From: Pseudomonadota bacterium
GTDB taxonomy: Bacteria > Pseudomonadota > Gammaproteobacteria > Xanthomonadales > Xanthomonadaceae
Reading direction: 5' to 3'
DNA: 59,212 nucleotides
Assembly (NCBI GenBank): GCA_030528565.1
Contig: JAUMYP010000012.1
Coordinates: 1,494-60,705, forward strand
Part shown: positions 45,377 through 54,245 of the stretch, piece by piece
How positions within the stretch are numbered: the stretch's first letter is position 1
Layout: every line of letters starts with the position of its first letter
The notes under the pieces: model-generated
Told to the model about the DNA's origin: nothing
Databases searched by the model: none
Seen by the model: the letters and a program-made list of their open reading frames with translations, nothing else
Program-made: the position numbers and the translations under genes

Positions 45377-47308
45377 TTATTTCTGCTCGGCCTTGCGGAT
45401 GACTTCTTCCACCGAGGCGGTGGTAATCGGGTGATAGCCGGGTTTGGCGCTGGCAAACACTTGCTTGGCAAACTTCAGGCCATCGGGCGTAGCCGCCAGG
45501 GCGTTGTAGGTCGGCATGATGAGCTTTCTGCGCCCCACGCGCTGCAAGAACTTGCCCATTTCCGGGCGCGCGGCCAGATAGCCGCTGCGCACGGTAAGCG
45601 GGTACCAGCGCATGGCGACTTCGCCATTGGCGGTGCCGGTGAACTGGTAGGCTTCATCCAGAATGCGCACCTGCTCTTCGCTCAGGGTTTCGGGCATGCC
45701 ATCGAGGAAATGCGCCCATTCCTGGGTGGACCAGGCATCGCTCAGTTGCTTGCTGGGCAAGGTGCCAGCGCCGGTGAACGCGGCGCGCGCGGTATCGACC
45801 ACGCCGAATGCCCGCGATGACACATGCGGGGCGTATCCGGGGATGCCCGGCTGGTACACCCAGTTTTCCACCTGCTCCAGCGTGACCTTGCCGGGGTGCT
45901 TGTCAATCAAATGGGTTTTGATGTAGTCGAGGAACTGCCGGGTGGTGACCGACTGGAACGCGAAATGGTCGAAATAGCCCTTCAGGAACGGGTCAAACAC
46001 TTCACGGCCATAGGCTTCTTCCAGCCACTGCAACATCCATGCGCCCTTGGTATAGACGGTGGCCGAGGACGAGCCATCCGGGTCGGCCAGGTCACCGGGC
46101 TTGAGCGCCATCACCTGCAATTTGGGGTCGAGCGTGCGGTATTCGCGCTCCAGCTCGTTGCGGTCGATGACATATTCCATGTCGGCCATTTCCTTGCCGT
46201 ACATCGCTTCGATGATGCGCGCCTGCACATAGCTGGTGAAGCCCTCATTGAGCCAGCCATCAAGGTCGGTGGCGAAAGTCACCAGGTTGCCCGACCAGCT
46301 ATGCGCCAGCTCGTGGGCAATCAGCGATACCAGCGACTTATCACCGACAATGACGGTCGGCGTGGCAAAGGTCAGGCGCGGGTTTTCCATGCCGCCATAA
46401 GGAAAGGACGGCGGCAGCACCAGCATGTCATAACGGTCCCAGCGATAGGCGCCGTAGAGATTTTCGGCAACCTCAATCATCTTTTCGGTGTCCTCGAACT
46501 CGCGCACCGCCTTGTCCACCATCGCCGGTTCCGCCCATACGCCGCTGCGCCCGGAAATCGGCTTGAACACCAAATCGCCCGCAGCTATGGCCAGCAGATA
46601 GGAAGGAATCGGCTGCGGCATCTTGAATTCGTATTCGCCATCGCGCTCGGCCTTCGGGTCGTTGTCGGCGCTCATCAGCACCATCACGTCCCTGGGCGCT
46701 TTCACGCGCGCCGAATAGGTAAAGCGCACCTGCGGCGCATCCTGTAGCGGCACCCAGCTACGCGCATGGATTTGCTGCGACTGGCTGAACATGAATGGCA
46801 ACTTCTTGCCCTCGGTCATCGCCGGGGTCAGCCATTGCAGGCCGGAAGCATTGGGCGAGGTGCGATAGGTGACGCGCACCTTGCCGGGCTGATTCGGGGT
46901 CTGGATGGACAGCTTGGTGCCGAGCACCGGGTCAGCCGTGGGAGCGAGCGCAAACTCCAGCGGTTGCCACTGGCCTTCGCCGGTTTCGCCTTCGGCCTTT
47001 TCAATGGTCAAATCACGGGTATCCAGCACCAGTTGCGTGGCCGTCTTGTCCAGCCATTCCAGGGTGTAAGTCGCGCTACCGGCCAGTTCCTTGCGGTTGA
47101 AATCAACCGACAAATCCAGCGCCAAATCGCGGGTACGCACCTTGTCCGGCTCGGCATAGGAATGCTCATCTACGATTTTGCTCACCACCGTTTCGCTTTT
47201 GGCAGCCGGTGCCGGGTCGGCAGCCGCCGCTGCCGTTACGGCTTCTTCCTTGCAGCCGGCAAGCAGCAAAACAGTGGCGATGGAAAGCGTCAGCACGGAA
47301 TGGCGCAT
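45377..47308 (-). CDS. M1-family aminopeptidase lipoprotein (LTA4H-like)
   Basis: 643 aa. Lipobox LLLAGC gives a lipidated Cys at 19. After the N-terminal beta domain, the substrate-binding GGMENP (about 310), zinc motif HELAHSWSGN with the third ligand in NEGFTSY, and a C-terminal helical domain follow the leukotriene A4 hydrolase/M1 family. Likely a periplasmic or outer-membrane-bound aminopeptidase. It lies 46 nt after mpl. Confidence 0.93.
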   Translation of the reverse strand: MRHSVLTLSIATVLLLAGCKEEAVTAAAAADPAPAAKSETVVSKIVDEHSYAEPDKVRTRDLALDLSVDFNRKELAGSATYTLEWLDKTATQLVLDTRDLTIEKAEGETGEGQWQPLEFALAPTADPVLGTKLSIQTPNQPGKVRVTYRTSPNASGLQWLTPAMTEGKKLPFMFSQSQQIHARSWVPLQDAPQVRFTYSARVKAPRDVMVLMSADNDPKAERDGEYEFKMPQPIPSYLLAIAAGDLVFKPISGRSGVWAEPAMVDKAVREFEDTEKMIEVAENLYGAYRWDRYDMLVLPPSFPYGGMENPRLTFATPTVIVGDKSLVSLIAHELAHSWSGNLVTFATDLDGWLNEGFTSYVQARIIEAMYGKEMADMEYVIDRNELEREYRTLDPKLQVMALKPGDLADPDGSSSATVYTKGAWMLQWLEEAYGREVFDPFLKGYFDHFAFQSVTTRQFLDYIKTHLIDKHPGKVTLEQVENWVYQPGIPGYAPHVSSRAFGVVDTARAAFTGAGTLPSKQLSDAWSTQEWAHFLDGMPETLSEEQVRILDEAYQFTGTANGEVAMRWYPLTVRSGYLAARPEMGKFLQRVGRRKLIMPTYNALAATPDGLKFAKQVFASAKPGYHPITTASVEEVIRKAEQK

Positions 47309-47354
47309 CGGTAAACCCTGGACTTGAAAGAAAGCCGGAGTTTAACTGCTCATA

Positions 47355-48713
47355 CTAACCGCGCAACATCTCTACAAAGCGGCGCGGGGCGGCATCAAAA
47401 CCGCCATTGGACATGAACACCACATGGTCGCCAGGACGGGTGCAGGTTTTGAGCGCATCCAGCAGGGCATCGGCATCGGCCACGGCGGTGGCCGCGCCGC
47501 GCACCTGGGCAATCACCCGGGCGGCATCCCAGGGCAGTTCCGGGCGCGCCAGAAATACCACTTCATCGGCGATGGCAAGCGAAGGCGCCAGTGCATCGGC
47601 ATGCGCGCCCAGGCGCATGGAATTGCTGCGCGGCTCCATCGCCACCACGATGCGCGCATCGCCCACCCGGGCGCGCAGCCCTGCCAGGGTGGTGGCAATC
47701 GCGGTGGGGTGATGGGCAAAGTCGTCATACACGCTGATGCCGCCGACCTCGCCCACCACTTCCATGCGTCGTTTGACGCTCTGAAAACGCGCCAGCGCCG
47801 GGGCGACATCAGCAGGCGCAACGCCCACCGCCGCGCAGGCCGCCAGTGCGGCCAAGGCATTGAGCACATTGTGGCGACCGAGCAGCGGCCATTGCACGCG
47901 GGCGACTTCCACGCCATCGCGCAGCACGCCAAAGGCGCTGCCATCGGCCACCTCCAGCCGCGCCGACCAGTTGTAACCCTCGCCAATGCCAAAGGTCTCC
48001 ACCGGCGTCCAGCAGCCCATCTCCAGCACGCGGCGCAGGTTTTCATCCTCGCCATTGACAATCAGCCGTCCGCGCTGCGGCACGGTGCGCAACAGATGGT
48101 GGAATTGTCGCTCAATGGCGGACAGGTCGGGAAAGATGTCAGCGTGGTCGTATTCCAGGTTGTTGAGGATGCAAACCGTCGGGCGGTAATGCACGAACTT
48201 GCTGCGCTTGTCGAAAAACGCAGTGTCGTATTCGTCGGCCTCGACTACGAATTCACGCCCTGCGCCGATGCGCGCAGAAACGCCAAAATCCTCGGCCACG
48301 CCGCCAATCAGAAAGCCCGGTGCGCGGCCTGCCGCCTCCAGCAAAAACGCGGTAATGGTGGTGGTGGTGGTTTTGCCGTGGGTACCGGCCACCGCGATGG
48401 TTTCGCGCCCCGGCAGCACATGCTCGGCCAGCCACTGCGCGCCGCTGGTATAGGCGCGGCCACTGTCCAGCACGGCCTCTACCGCCGGATTGCCCCGTGA
48501 AAGCGCATTGCCGATGACGATGGCATCGCAGTCTTTGCCGATATTTGCGGCGCTATAGCCCTGTGCCAGCGCGATGCCGAGTTTTTCCAGCTGGGTGGAC
48601 ATCGGCGGATATACCGCCTGGTCACTGCCCGCTACCTGATGTCCAAGCTCACGCGCCAGGGCGGCCACGCCGCCCATGAACGTACCGGCAATGCCGAGGA
48701 TATGGATTTTCAA
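47355..48713 (-). CDS. mpl: UDP-MurNAc:L-Ala-gamma-D-Glu-meso-DAP ligase (Mpl)
   Basis: 452 aa. N-terminal dinucleotide-type fold HILGIAGTFMGGVAALA, ATP loop GTHGKTTTT near 110, then the Mur ligase signature DEYDTAFFDKRSKFVHYRP. It recycles tripeptide from murein. The order adk-mpl (67 nt apart, same strand) with PPi-PFK divergent is a familiar xanthomonad arrangement. Confidence 0.95.
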   Translation of the reverse strand: MKIHILGIAGTFMGGVAALARELGHQVAGSDQAVYPPMSTQLEKLGIALAQGYSAANIGKDCDAIVIGNALSRGNPAVEAVLDSGRAYTSGAQWLAEHVLPGRETIAVAGTHGKTTTTTITAFLLEAAGRAPGFLIGGVAEDFGVSARIGAGREFVVEADEYDTAFFDKRSKFVHYRPTVCILNNLEYDHADIFPDLSAIERQFHHLLRTVPQRGRLIVNGEDENLRRVLEMGCWTPVETFGIGEGYNWSARLEVADGSAFGVLRDGVEVARVQWPLLGRHNVLNALAALAACAAVGVAPADVAPALARFQSVKRRMEVVGEVGGISVYDDFAHHPTAIATTLAGLRARVGDARIVVAMEPRSNSMRLGAHADALAPSLAIADEVVFLARPELPWDAARVIAQVRGAATAVADADALLDALKTCTRPGDHVVFMSNGGFDAAPRRFVEMLRG

Positions 48714-48780
48714 GGCTGCTCTGCCTTCATTGCTGCAAACGAACGCCGGGCAAGCCCGGCATCAGGAGAAAACACGCCGC

Positions 48781-49341
48781 TTAGCCAATGGCCTTGAGGA
48801 TGCGCGCGAACACTTCATCCAGCTCGCCCACACCATCGACCACGGTGAGCTGGTCTTTTGCACGGTAGAAATCAATCACCGGCGCGGTCTGGTCGTTATA
48901 CACCTTGAGCCGCACGCGCACCGATTCGGGCGTGTCATCGGCGCGGCCTTCGGCCTTGGCACGGCCTGCAATGCGCTCGACCAAGAGTTCCGTCGGCACA
49001 TCCAGCTGCACGGCCGCATCAAACGGCTGGCCGATTTTTTCCAGCAGCTTGCCCAGTGCTTCGGCCTGCGCCGGGTTGCGCGGGTAGCCATCCAGAATGA
49101 AGCCCTTGGCCACATCCGGGCGCGAGAGGCGCTCCTCCAGCATCCCCAGCAGGATTTCATCGCTGACCAGCTCGCCACGGGCAATCACGTCCTTGGCTTC
49201 CAGCCCCAGCTTGCTGCCTGCGGCGATTTCCGCACGCAGCATGTCGCCGGTAGAAATATGCGGCACCTGCAAATGCGCTTTCAGACGCGCAGCCTGCGTG
49301 CCTTTGCCGGAACCGGGGGGGCCAAGAAGAACCAATCGCAT
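48781..49341 (-). CDS. adk: Adenylate kinase, short form
   Basis: 186 aa. P-loop GPPGSGKGTQA and ILDGYPRNPAQAEAL are present. The LID region is reduced (GRAKAEGRADD), as in the short bacterial adk type. Interconverts ATP+AMP and 2 ADP. It is divergent from PPi-PFK across about 95 bp. Confidence 0.96.
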   Translation of the reverse strand: MRLVLLGPPGSGKGTQAARLKAHLQVPHISTGDMLRAEIAAGSKLGLEAKDVIARGELVSDEILLGMLEERLSRPDVAKGFILDGYPRNPAQAEALGKLLEKIGQPFDAAVQLDVPTELLVERIAGRAKAEGRADDTPESVRVRLKVYNDQTAPVIDFYRAKDQLTVVDGVGELDEVFARILKAIG

Positions 49342-49437
49342 TGCATCAACTCCATCAATGTTGCAGGGGCGCTACACTCGCAGGCAGCGCGGACTCGCGC
49401 AGCTTAACGCATCCCCGCCCCGGTCTGCTTGCAACTT

Positions 49438-50676
49438 ATGTCGAAAATCAAAGCCCAGCCCCAAGGAACCCTGGTTTACGCCCAGTCCGGCGGTGTTACC
49501 GCCGTTATCAATGCCACCGCCGCAGCGGTGATAGAAGAAGCCCGCAGCCACGGCATCCGCGTGCTGGCCGGGCGCAATGGCATCCTCGGCGTATTGAATG
49601 ACGACCTGATTGATACGCAAGTGCTCAGCCGCGCCGATTTGCGCACGCTCGCGCACACCCCGGGCGGCGCCTTCGGCAGTTGCCGGGTCAAGCTGAAATC
49701 CTTGCAGGAAGACCGGGAAAAATACCTGCAACTGCTGGATACCTTCCGCAAGCACGAGGTGCGCTGGTTTCTCTACAACGGCGGCAATGACTCGGCCGAT
49801 ACCGCACTGAAAGTCTCGCAACTGGCGGCGGAGTTCGATTACCCGCTGACCTGCATCGGCGTGCCCAAGACGGTGGACAACGACCTTGCCGTCACCGACT
49901 GCTGCCCCGGCTTTGGCTCAGCCGCCAAATACACGGCGGTAAGCGTGCGCGAATGTGCGCTGGATGTGGCGGCGATGGCCTCCACCTCCACCAAGGTATT
50001 CGTGTATGAAGCAATGGGGCGCCACGCTGGCTGGCTGGCCGCTGCCGCAGGTCTGGCTGGCAAGGGCGAGGATGAAGCCCCGCATCTGATTCTGTTCCCG
50101 GAACGGGTGTTTGACGAGGCCGATTTTCTTGCCCGCGTCGATGCGATAGTCAAGCGCGTGGGCTATTGCGTGGTGGTCGCCAGCGAAGGCATCCGCGATG
50201 CGCAAGGCCGCTTCGTGGCCGATGCCGGTGCTGGCAAGGATGCGTTTGGTCATGTGCAACTCGGCGGCGTAGCCAGTCATCTGGCAGGCCGGGTGCAGGA
50301 AAAACTCGGCTACAAAGTCCACTGGGCGATGCCCGACTATCTGCAACGCTCCGCCCGGCATATCGCCTCGGAAACCGATTTTGCCCATGCCCGCGCGGTC
50401 GGCAAAAAAGCGGTGCAATACGCGCTCAAGGGCATGAATGCGGTGATGCCGGTCATCGTGCGCAGCAGCGACCAACCCTATCGCTGGAAGATTGCGCCCG
50501 CCGCGCTGGAAGACATCGCCAACAAGGAGAAAACCTTCCCCGAGCATTTCATCCGCGAAGACGGCCATGGCATCACCGATGCCGCAAGGCGCTATCTGCA
50601 TCCCCTGATTCGCGGCGAAGCCTACCCGCCTTTTGCCCGTGACGGGATGCCGAAATATCTGAAGCTGAAACTTTGA
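49438..50676 (+). CDS. pfp: Pyrophosphate-dependent 6-phosphofructokinase
   Basis: 412 aa from the ATG at 49438; a TTG three codons upstream was rejected. YNGGNDSADT replaces the GGDG loop of ATP-PFK, and PKTVDNDL and MGRHAGWLA are the other PPi-PFK signatures. It reversibly phosphorylates fructose-6-phosphate using PPi. The length is that of the PPi-PFK short group. It is coupled to the following DUF167 gene by a TGATG overlap. Confidence 0.92.
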   Translation: MSKIKAQPQGTLVYAQSGGVTAVINATAAAVIEEARSHGIRVLAGRNGILGVLNDDLIDTQVLSRADLRTLAHTPGGAFGSCRVKLKSLQEDREKYLQLLDTFRKHEVRWFLYNGGNDSADTALKVSQLAAEFDYPLTCIGVPKTVDNDLAVTDCCPGFGSAAKYTAVSVRECALDVAAMASTSTKVFVYEAMGRHAGWLAAAAGLAGKGEDEAPHLILFPERVFDEADFLARVDAIVKRVGYCVVVASEGIRDAQGRFVADAGAGKDAFGHVQLGGVASHLAGRVQEKLGYKVHWAMPDYLQRSARHIASETDFAHARAVGKKAVQYALKGMNAVMPVIVRSSDQPYRWKIAPAALEDIANKEKTFPEHFIREDGHGITDAARRYLHPLIRGEAYPPFARDGMPKYLKLKL

Positions 50677-50954
50677 TGCGCGTTTTGCAACTGAAAGTCA
50701 AACCCAATGCCCGCAGCCAGTCGCTCACCGAAGGCGAGGACGGCATCTGGCTTGCGCAACTCAAATCCCCGCCGGTGGATGGCAAGGCCAATGCCGAACT
50801 GATTGCGCTGCTTGCCAGCCACTTTGGCTGCCGCAAAAGCGATGTGCAAATCAAAACCGGCGCAGGCTCGCGGCTTAAACGAGTGGTATTACTGGAGCAA
50901 TTATCACTCATGATTTACCCACCAAAATCCACTTTCAGAATAACTTTACCCTAA
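50676..50954 (+). CDS. DUF167/YggU-family protein with an altered C-terminus
   Basis: 92 aa. LKVKPNARSQS, VDGKANAELIALLA and KTGAGSRLKRV are the family pattern. Beyond VVLLEQLS the sequence MIYPPKSTFRITLP has no family character and lies in AT-rich DNA, so the original tail seems to have been replaced at the insert border. The 3' end overlaps the converging gene at 50935. Confidence 0.85.
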   Translation: MRVLQLKVKPNARSQSLTEGEDGIWLAQLKSPPVDGKANAELIALLASHFGCRKSDVQIKTGAGSRLKRVVLLEQLSLMIYPPKSTFRITLP

Positions 50955-51546
50955 CCCACCCAAAACGATAGTCCCCATGACAATGGGAGCATTTATGCTT
51001 ACTTATATACTTCCTTTCAACTTCCCCCCCAAAAAAACTTTTTTCCCACTTATAATCAACCTCTTCCACCCATCCATTGCGACAATTTAAGCAAAACATC
51101 TCTCTTGCAACATAATGGCGAAATCCAGTTCCAAAGCATTTTTTGCAATCCCCATGCTCCGAGCGCTCAACATATTCCCTAATATTCCTGCCAAGCCAAT
51201 CCGTAGCATATGCATAGTAAGGCCTTTTATTTATAATTTTTCCGCCATTACAAAACCCTAAAACTCTAACATAAGCATTTTTTTTAAAAAGACCCCCCAC
51301 CTTTACCGAACTTAAAACTTCAAGTTCTTGACTGCAAATCTCATTACTCATTAGAAGAGTATGAAACGCTCCTTTCCTCCCATTGCAATCCTCACATTCC
51401 CTGTAGACAGTCACCAAATCAAAATCGCTACGATCAGATGCAGAGGAATAGCTATTGACCCATTCACCATATTCCTGAACTTCCATTTCCCCACTACCTT
51501 CACATCTGACACAATCAATCCATCTATTAACAACTTTATCCGACAT
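50935..51546 (-). CDS. Hypothetical protein with five CxxC zinc-binding-type pairs
   Basis: 203 aa, AT-rich, ATG at 51546 with a GGGGA Shine-Dalgarno. CxxC pairs at 12/15, 51/54, 134/137, 152/155 and 186/189, several in the form CxxCxGxG (CVRCEGSG, CKKCFGTG), which resembles the DnaJ Cys-rich domain or rubredoxin-like zinc ribbons. The pairs are spread over the whole chain with non-repetitive sequence between them. No J domain or enzyme motif. I do not recognise the family. Confidence 0.75.
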   Translation of the reverse strand: MSDKVVNRWIDCVRCEGSGEMEVQEYGEWVNSYSSASDRSDFDLVTVYRECEDCNGRKGAFHTLLMSNEICSQELEVLSSVKVGGLFKKNAYVRVLGFCNGGKIINKRPYYAYATDWLGRNIREYVERSEHGDCKKCFGTGFRHYVAREMFCLNCRNGWVEEVDYKWEKSFFGGEVERKYISKHKCSHCHGDYRFGWVRVKLF

Positions 51547-51785
51547 GTCAAATTCCCCAGAGGATTAAAATTACCAAAACTGATGCCACCTTGAACAAAA
51601 ACTCTTAAGTTCGACAAATCAAATAACTTCAAACCTCAAGCCAAAGCGCCGACACTCTACAAATCTACCTATACATGTAATTTGGCACAAAAAATCTGAT
51701 ACTCAACCGTCGCAACAACCTAACTGCCCCTTCCTGACAGGAGAACCACCCAATATTCCCACACCCCCAACGAAGCCCCATCAAT

Positions 51786-52340
51786 TTATCTCCCCAAGGC
51801 TAAATTATTACTCGCAGCAGCCCCCTTTAAAATTTCCATCAGAAGCCTTGAATTTCTGACGTAAGAAGGATAAAACTCAAATCCACAACCCCCTAAAAAA
51901 ACAACATCCACATTATCCCCCGACTCATAAACACCAACAAGCTTGGACAGCGGAAGAAAAAACACCTCCTTACCTCCTGTAAAAATTACAGCACCAGATG
52001 TTATTATAAATACAGACTTATATTTACACGCACGCCACCACCCCTTAAATAAAGAAAAAAGCAATATAAATGTTATTGGAGCCAGAAAAGGAAGAACCAC
52101 CCCAGCAAGACGCGCAATTGGACTAGCTCCGGAGTAATCCCAGTCAACAAAATACGCAAACCACGCCCCAATAACACAAAAAAACAAAATAAATAAAAGC
52201 GGAAAAGTTCCAATCGAATACTTTGAAGCAAAAATTACTTTATCGTCTAGTGCATCAGAAATATAACCACGAGTATCCACTCCCGCTCTTTTCAAATCAT
52301 TAACAACATCCTCAATAGATTCGCGAAAATAATCTTTCAT
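51786..52340 (-). CDS. Hypothetical two-helix membrane protein with a PH-like C-terminal domain
   Basis: 184 aa, AT-rich, ATG at 52340 after GGGGGTGAC; a TTG upstream was rejected. A charged N-terminal helical part (about 1-40) precedes two membrane helices (about 42-65 and 77-98). The last ~85 residues (KSVFIITSGAVIFTG ... VFFLPLSKLVGVYES) have the look of a bacterial PH-like domain. This assignment is by pattern only. No neighbour explains its job. Confidence 0.7.
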   Translation of the reverse strand: MKDYFRESIEDVVNDLKRAGVDTRGYISDALDDKVIFASKYSIGTFPLLFILFFCVIGAWFAYFVDWDYSGASPIARLAGVVLPFLAPITFILLFSLFKGWWRACKYKSVFIITSGAVIFTGGKEVFFLPLSKLVGVYESGDNVDVVFLGGCGFEFYPSYVRNSRLLMEILKGAAASNNLALGR

Positions 52341-52404
52341 TGTCACCCCCCAAAAAAACAACACCTACACGCCAACGCAGTCTTAAAAAACAAGCTATTC
52401 AAAG

Positions 52405-52481
52405 TGGCGCGCCTGGAGGGATTCGAACCCCCGACCAACGGCTTCGGAAGCCGCTACTCTATCCGGCTGAGCTACAGGCGC
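52405..52481 (-). tRNA. tRNA-Arg (anticodon CCG)
   Basis: Read on the minus strand, 77 nt starting GCGCCTGTAGCTCAG and ending GCGCGCCA with a genomic CCA. The anticodon loop TTCCGAA gives CCG; the T-arm GGGGGTTCGAATCCC is intact. It borders the AT-rich insert at its 3' end. Confidence 0.95.
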
Positions 52482-52572
52482 GTATCGGATGCGCATCGGA
52501 GTCTTGGCTCCGGCGGGCGGCTAGTGTAACCGTTTTGGCCGGATCCGGGGACTGCCTGCTACGCTTAACAAC

Positions 52573-53466
52573 ATGAATTCAATGCCCGACTCGCCCTCGC
52601 TGCCACGCTGGCGGCAAAAACTGCGCGCCTATCTCAAACTGATGCGCGCCGACCGTCCCATCGGCTGGCTGCTGCTGTTGTGGCCGACCTGGTGGGGCTT
52701 GTGGCTGGCCGCTGAAGGCAGGCCGCACTGGCATCCGCTTATCGTATTTTCGCTAGGCGTATGGCTGACCCGTGCCGCTGGCTGTGTCATCAACGACTAT
52801 GCCGACCGCTGGCTGGATGGTTCGGTGGAGCGCACCAAGAACCGCCCTCTGGTCAGCGGCGAAGTCTCGTCGCGCGAGGCACTGCTGCTGTTTGCCGGGC
52901 TGATGCTGGCCGCCTTTGCGCTGGTACTGACGCTCAACAAACTGGCGATTTTGATGAGCGTGATTGGCGTGTTTCTGGCCGCCAGCTATCCATATCTGAA
53001 GCGCCATACCTATCTGCCGCAGGTGTATCTGGGCATGGCCTTTGGCTGGGGCATCCCGATGGCCTTTGCCGCGATACAGGGCAGCGTGCCGCCACTGGCC
53101 TGGCTGCTGTATATCGCCAACATCTTCTGGGCAACCGCCTATGACACCTGGTATGCGATGGTGGACCGTGAGGACGACATCCGCATGGGCTCCAAATCCA
53201 CCGCCATCCTGTTTGGCGATATGGACCTGGCCGCACAGGGCGTGCTGTATGGCGCCATGTTCCTGGCGCTGGCGCTGCTCGGCCAGCGTGCCGACCTGGG
53301 CGGCTCTTACTGGCTGGGGCTGCTCATCGCTGCCGGACTTGTGGCATATCAGTTCCTGATTGCCAAAAACCGCGCACGCGAGGCCTGCTTCCGCGCCTTC
53401 CTGCACAACAATTGGGTGGGCATGGCGGTGTTTGCCGGGATTGCACTGGATTTTGCGTTGCGCTGA
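52573..53466 (+). CDS. ubiA: 4-hydroxybenzoate octaprenyltransferase (UbiA)
   Basis: 297 aa. Multi-helix membrane protein. The two Asp-rich prenyl-diphosphate sites are NDYADRWLD near 75 and [12 protein letters not shown] near 195. It prenylates 4-hydroxybenzoate in ubiquinone synthesis. It converges on comF with a one-base gap. Confidence 0.95.
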   Translation: MNSMPDSPSLPRWRQKLRAYLKLMRADRPIGWLLLLWPTWWGLWLAAEGRPHWHPLIVFSLGVWLTRAAGCVINDYADRWLDGSVERTKNRPLVSGEVSSREALLLFAGLMLAAFALVLTLNKLAILMSVIGVFLAASYPYLKRHTYLPQVYLGMAFGWGIPMAFAAIQGSVPPLAWLLYIANIFWATAYDTWYAMVDREDDIRMGSKSTAILFGDMDLAAQGVLYGAMFLALALLGQRADLGGSYWLGLLIAAGLVAYQFLIAKNRAREACFRAFLHNNWVGMAVFAGIALDFALR

Positions 53467-53467
53467 A

Positions 53468-54202
53468 TCACAACGCCCGCGCGGCCACCCAGGCATCAAC
53501 GCGCGCAACGCCTGCGCGGTGCAGGGTGCGGGCGGCCGCTTCCAGGGTGGCGCCAGTGGTCATCACATCGTCTATCAGCGCCACATGCCGGGACAGCGGG
53601 CGGCTGCTGGCAAGGCTGAAGGCATCGCGCAGATTGCGTTGGCGCGCGTGTTTGTCCAGCCGCGATTGCGGGGCAGTGGCCTTGTGTCGCCGCAACACGC
53701 CATGCAGTAGTGGGATACCCAGCGCCCGCGAAAGCGGCCTGGCAAGTTCCAGTGCCTGATCATAGCCGCGCTGGCGCAGCCGGGCGCGATGCAGCGGGAT
53801 GGGCAGCAGTGCTTCGGGGCGCGTTTCGACGTTTTGCAGGACATCGGCCATCAGGCCAGCTACCAGCCTGCCTGCTGGCAGTGACTGATGAAACTTGAAG
53901 CGCGGCAGCAGTCTGTCCAGCGGCGCGGCGTAAATAAATGCCGAATGGACTTCTGTCAAAGGCCGGGTTTTCCGTTGCAGGCAGGCGCCACACAGGGTGC
54001 CGTCATCATCCGCCTGCAATGGCAGGGCGCAGCCGCAGCAGGCATGCCGGTTCCATGGCAGGGCGGCATGACAGGCCGGGCATAGCTCACGGTCGGCAGC
54101 AAAATCCCCGGCCATGCCGCATAGCAGACAAGTGGGCGGCCAAAGCTGGCGAGCCAGCGGCGCAAACAGGCTGCGTATGGAAAAGTTGACAGGCATCGAC
54201 AT
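53468..54202 (-). CDS. comF: ComF-family protein / phosphoribosyltransferase-like
   Basis: 244 aa. N-terminal zinc-type cysteines ([20 protein letters not shown] and CGAC) and a C-terminal phosphoribosyltransferase region with [17 protein letters not shown] and [14 protein letters not shown]. ComF proteins take part in DNA uptake/competence. It is divergent from bioB with only 43 bp between the starts. Confidence 0.92.
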   Translation of the reverse strand: MSMPVNFSIRSLFAPLARQLWPPTCLLCGMAGDFAADRELCPACHAALPWNRHACCGCALPLQADDDGTLCGACLQRKTRPLTEVHSAFIYAAPLDRLLPRFKFHQSLPAGRLVAGLMADVLQNVETRPEALLPIPLHRARLRQRGYDQALELARPLSRALGIPLLHGVLRRHKATAPQSRLDKHARQRNLRDAFSLASSRPLSRHVALIDDVMTTGATLEAAARTLHRAGVARVDAWVAARAL

Positions 54203-54245
54203 GCTTACCAGACTGGCGCTTTACTCCATGCCCGTCTGTCAGATT

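Larger units (their letters stand above)
50905..52404. mobile_element. AT-rich insert between the DUF167 gene and tRNA-Arg
   Basis: Base use falls sharply near 50905 and recovers at the tRNA (for example, 51241-51300 has 22 G/C of 60, against GC-rich neighbours). It contains two genes on the minus strand. The tRNA 3' end borders it, a common integration position. I see no integrase or direct-repeat boundary. 51547-51785 is AT-rich with no gene that I can support. Confidence 0.65.

Noticed and set aside
50880-52481. Attachment-site direct repeat flanking the AT-rich insert
   Set aside because: I compared the tRNA 3' end with the left border near 50905 and found no matching repeat, and no integrase gene is present.
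52340-52576. Small plus-strand frame containing GGIRTPDQRLRKPLLYPAE
   Set aside because: This is the well-known false protein produced by reading through the antisense of a tRNA gene; the tRNA-Arg at 52405-52481 explains it.
54203-54245. BirA- or BioR-type operator between comF and bioB
   Set aside because: The 43-bp gap contains neither TTGTAAACC-type nor TTATMKATAA-type half-sites.
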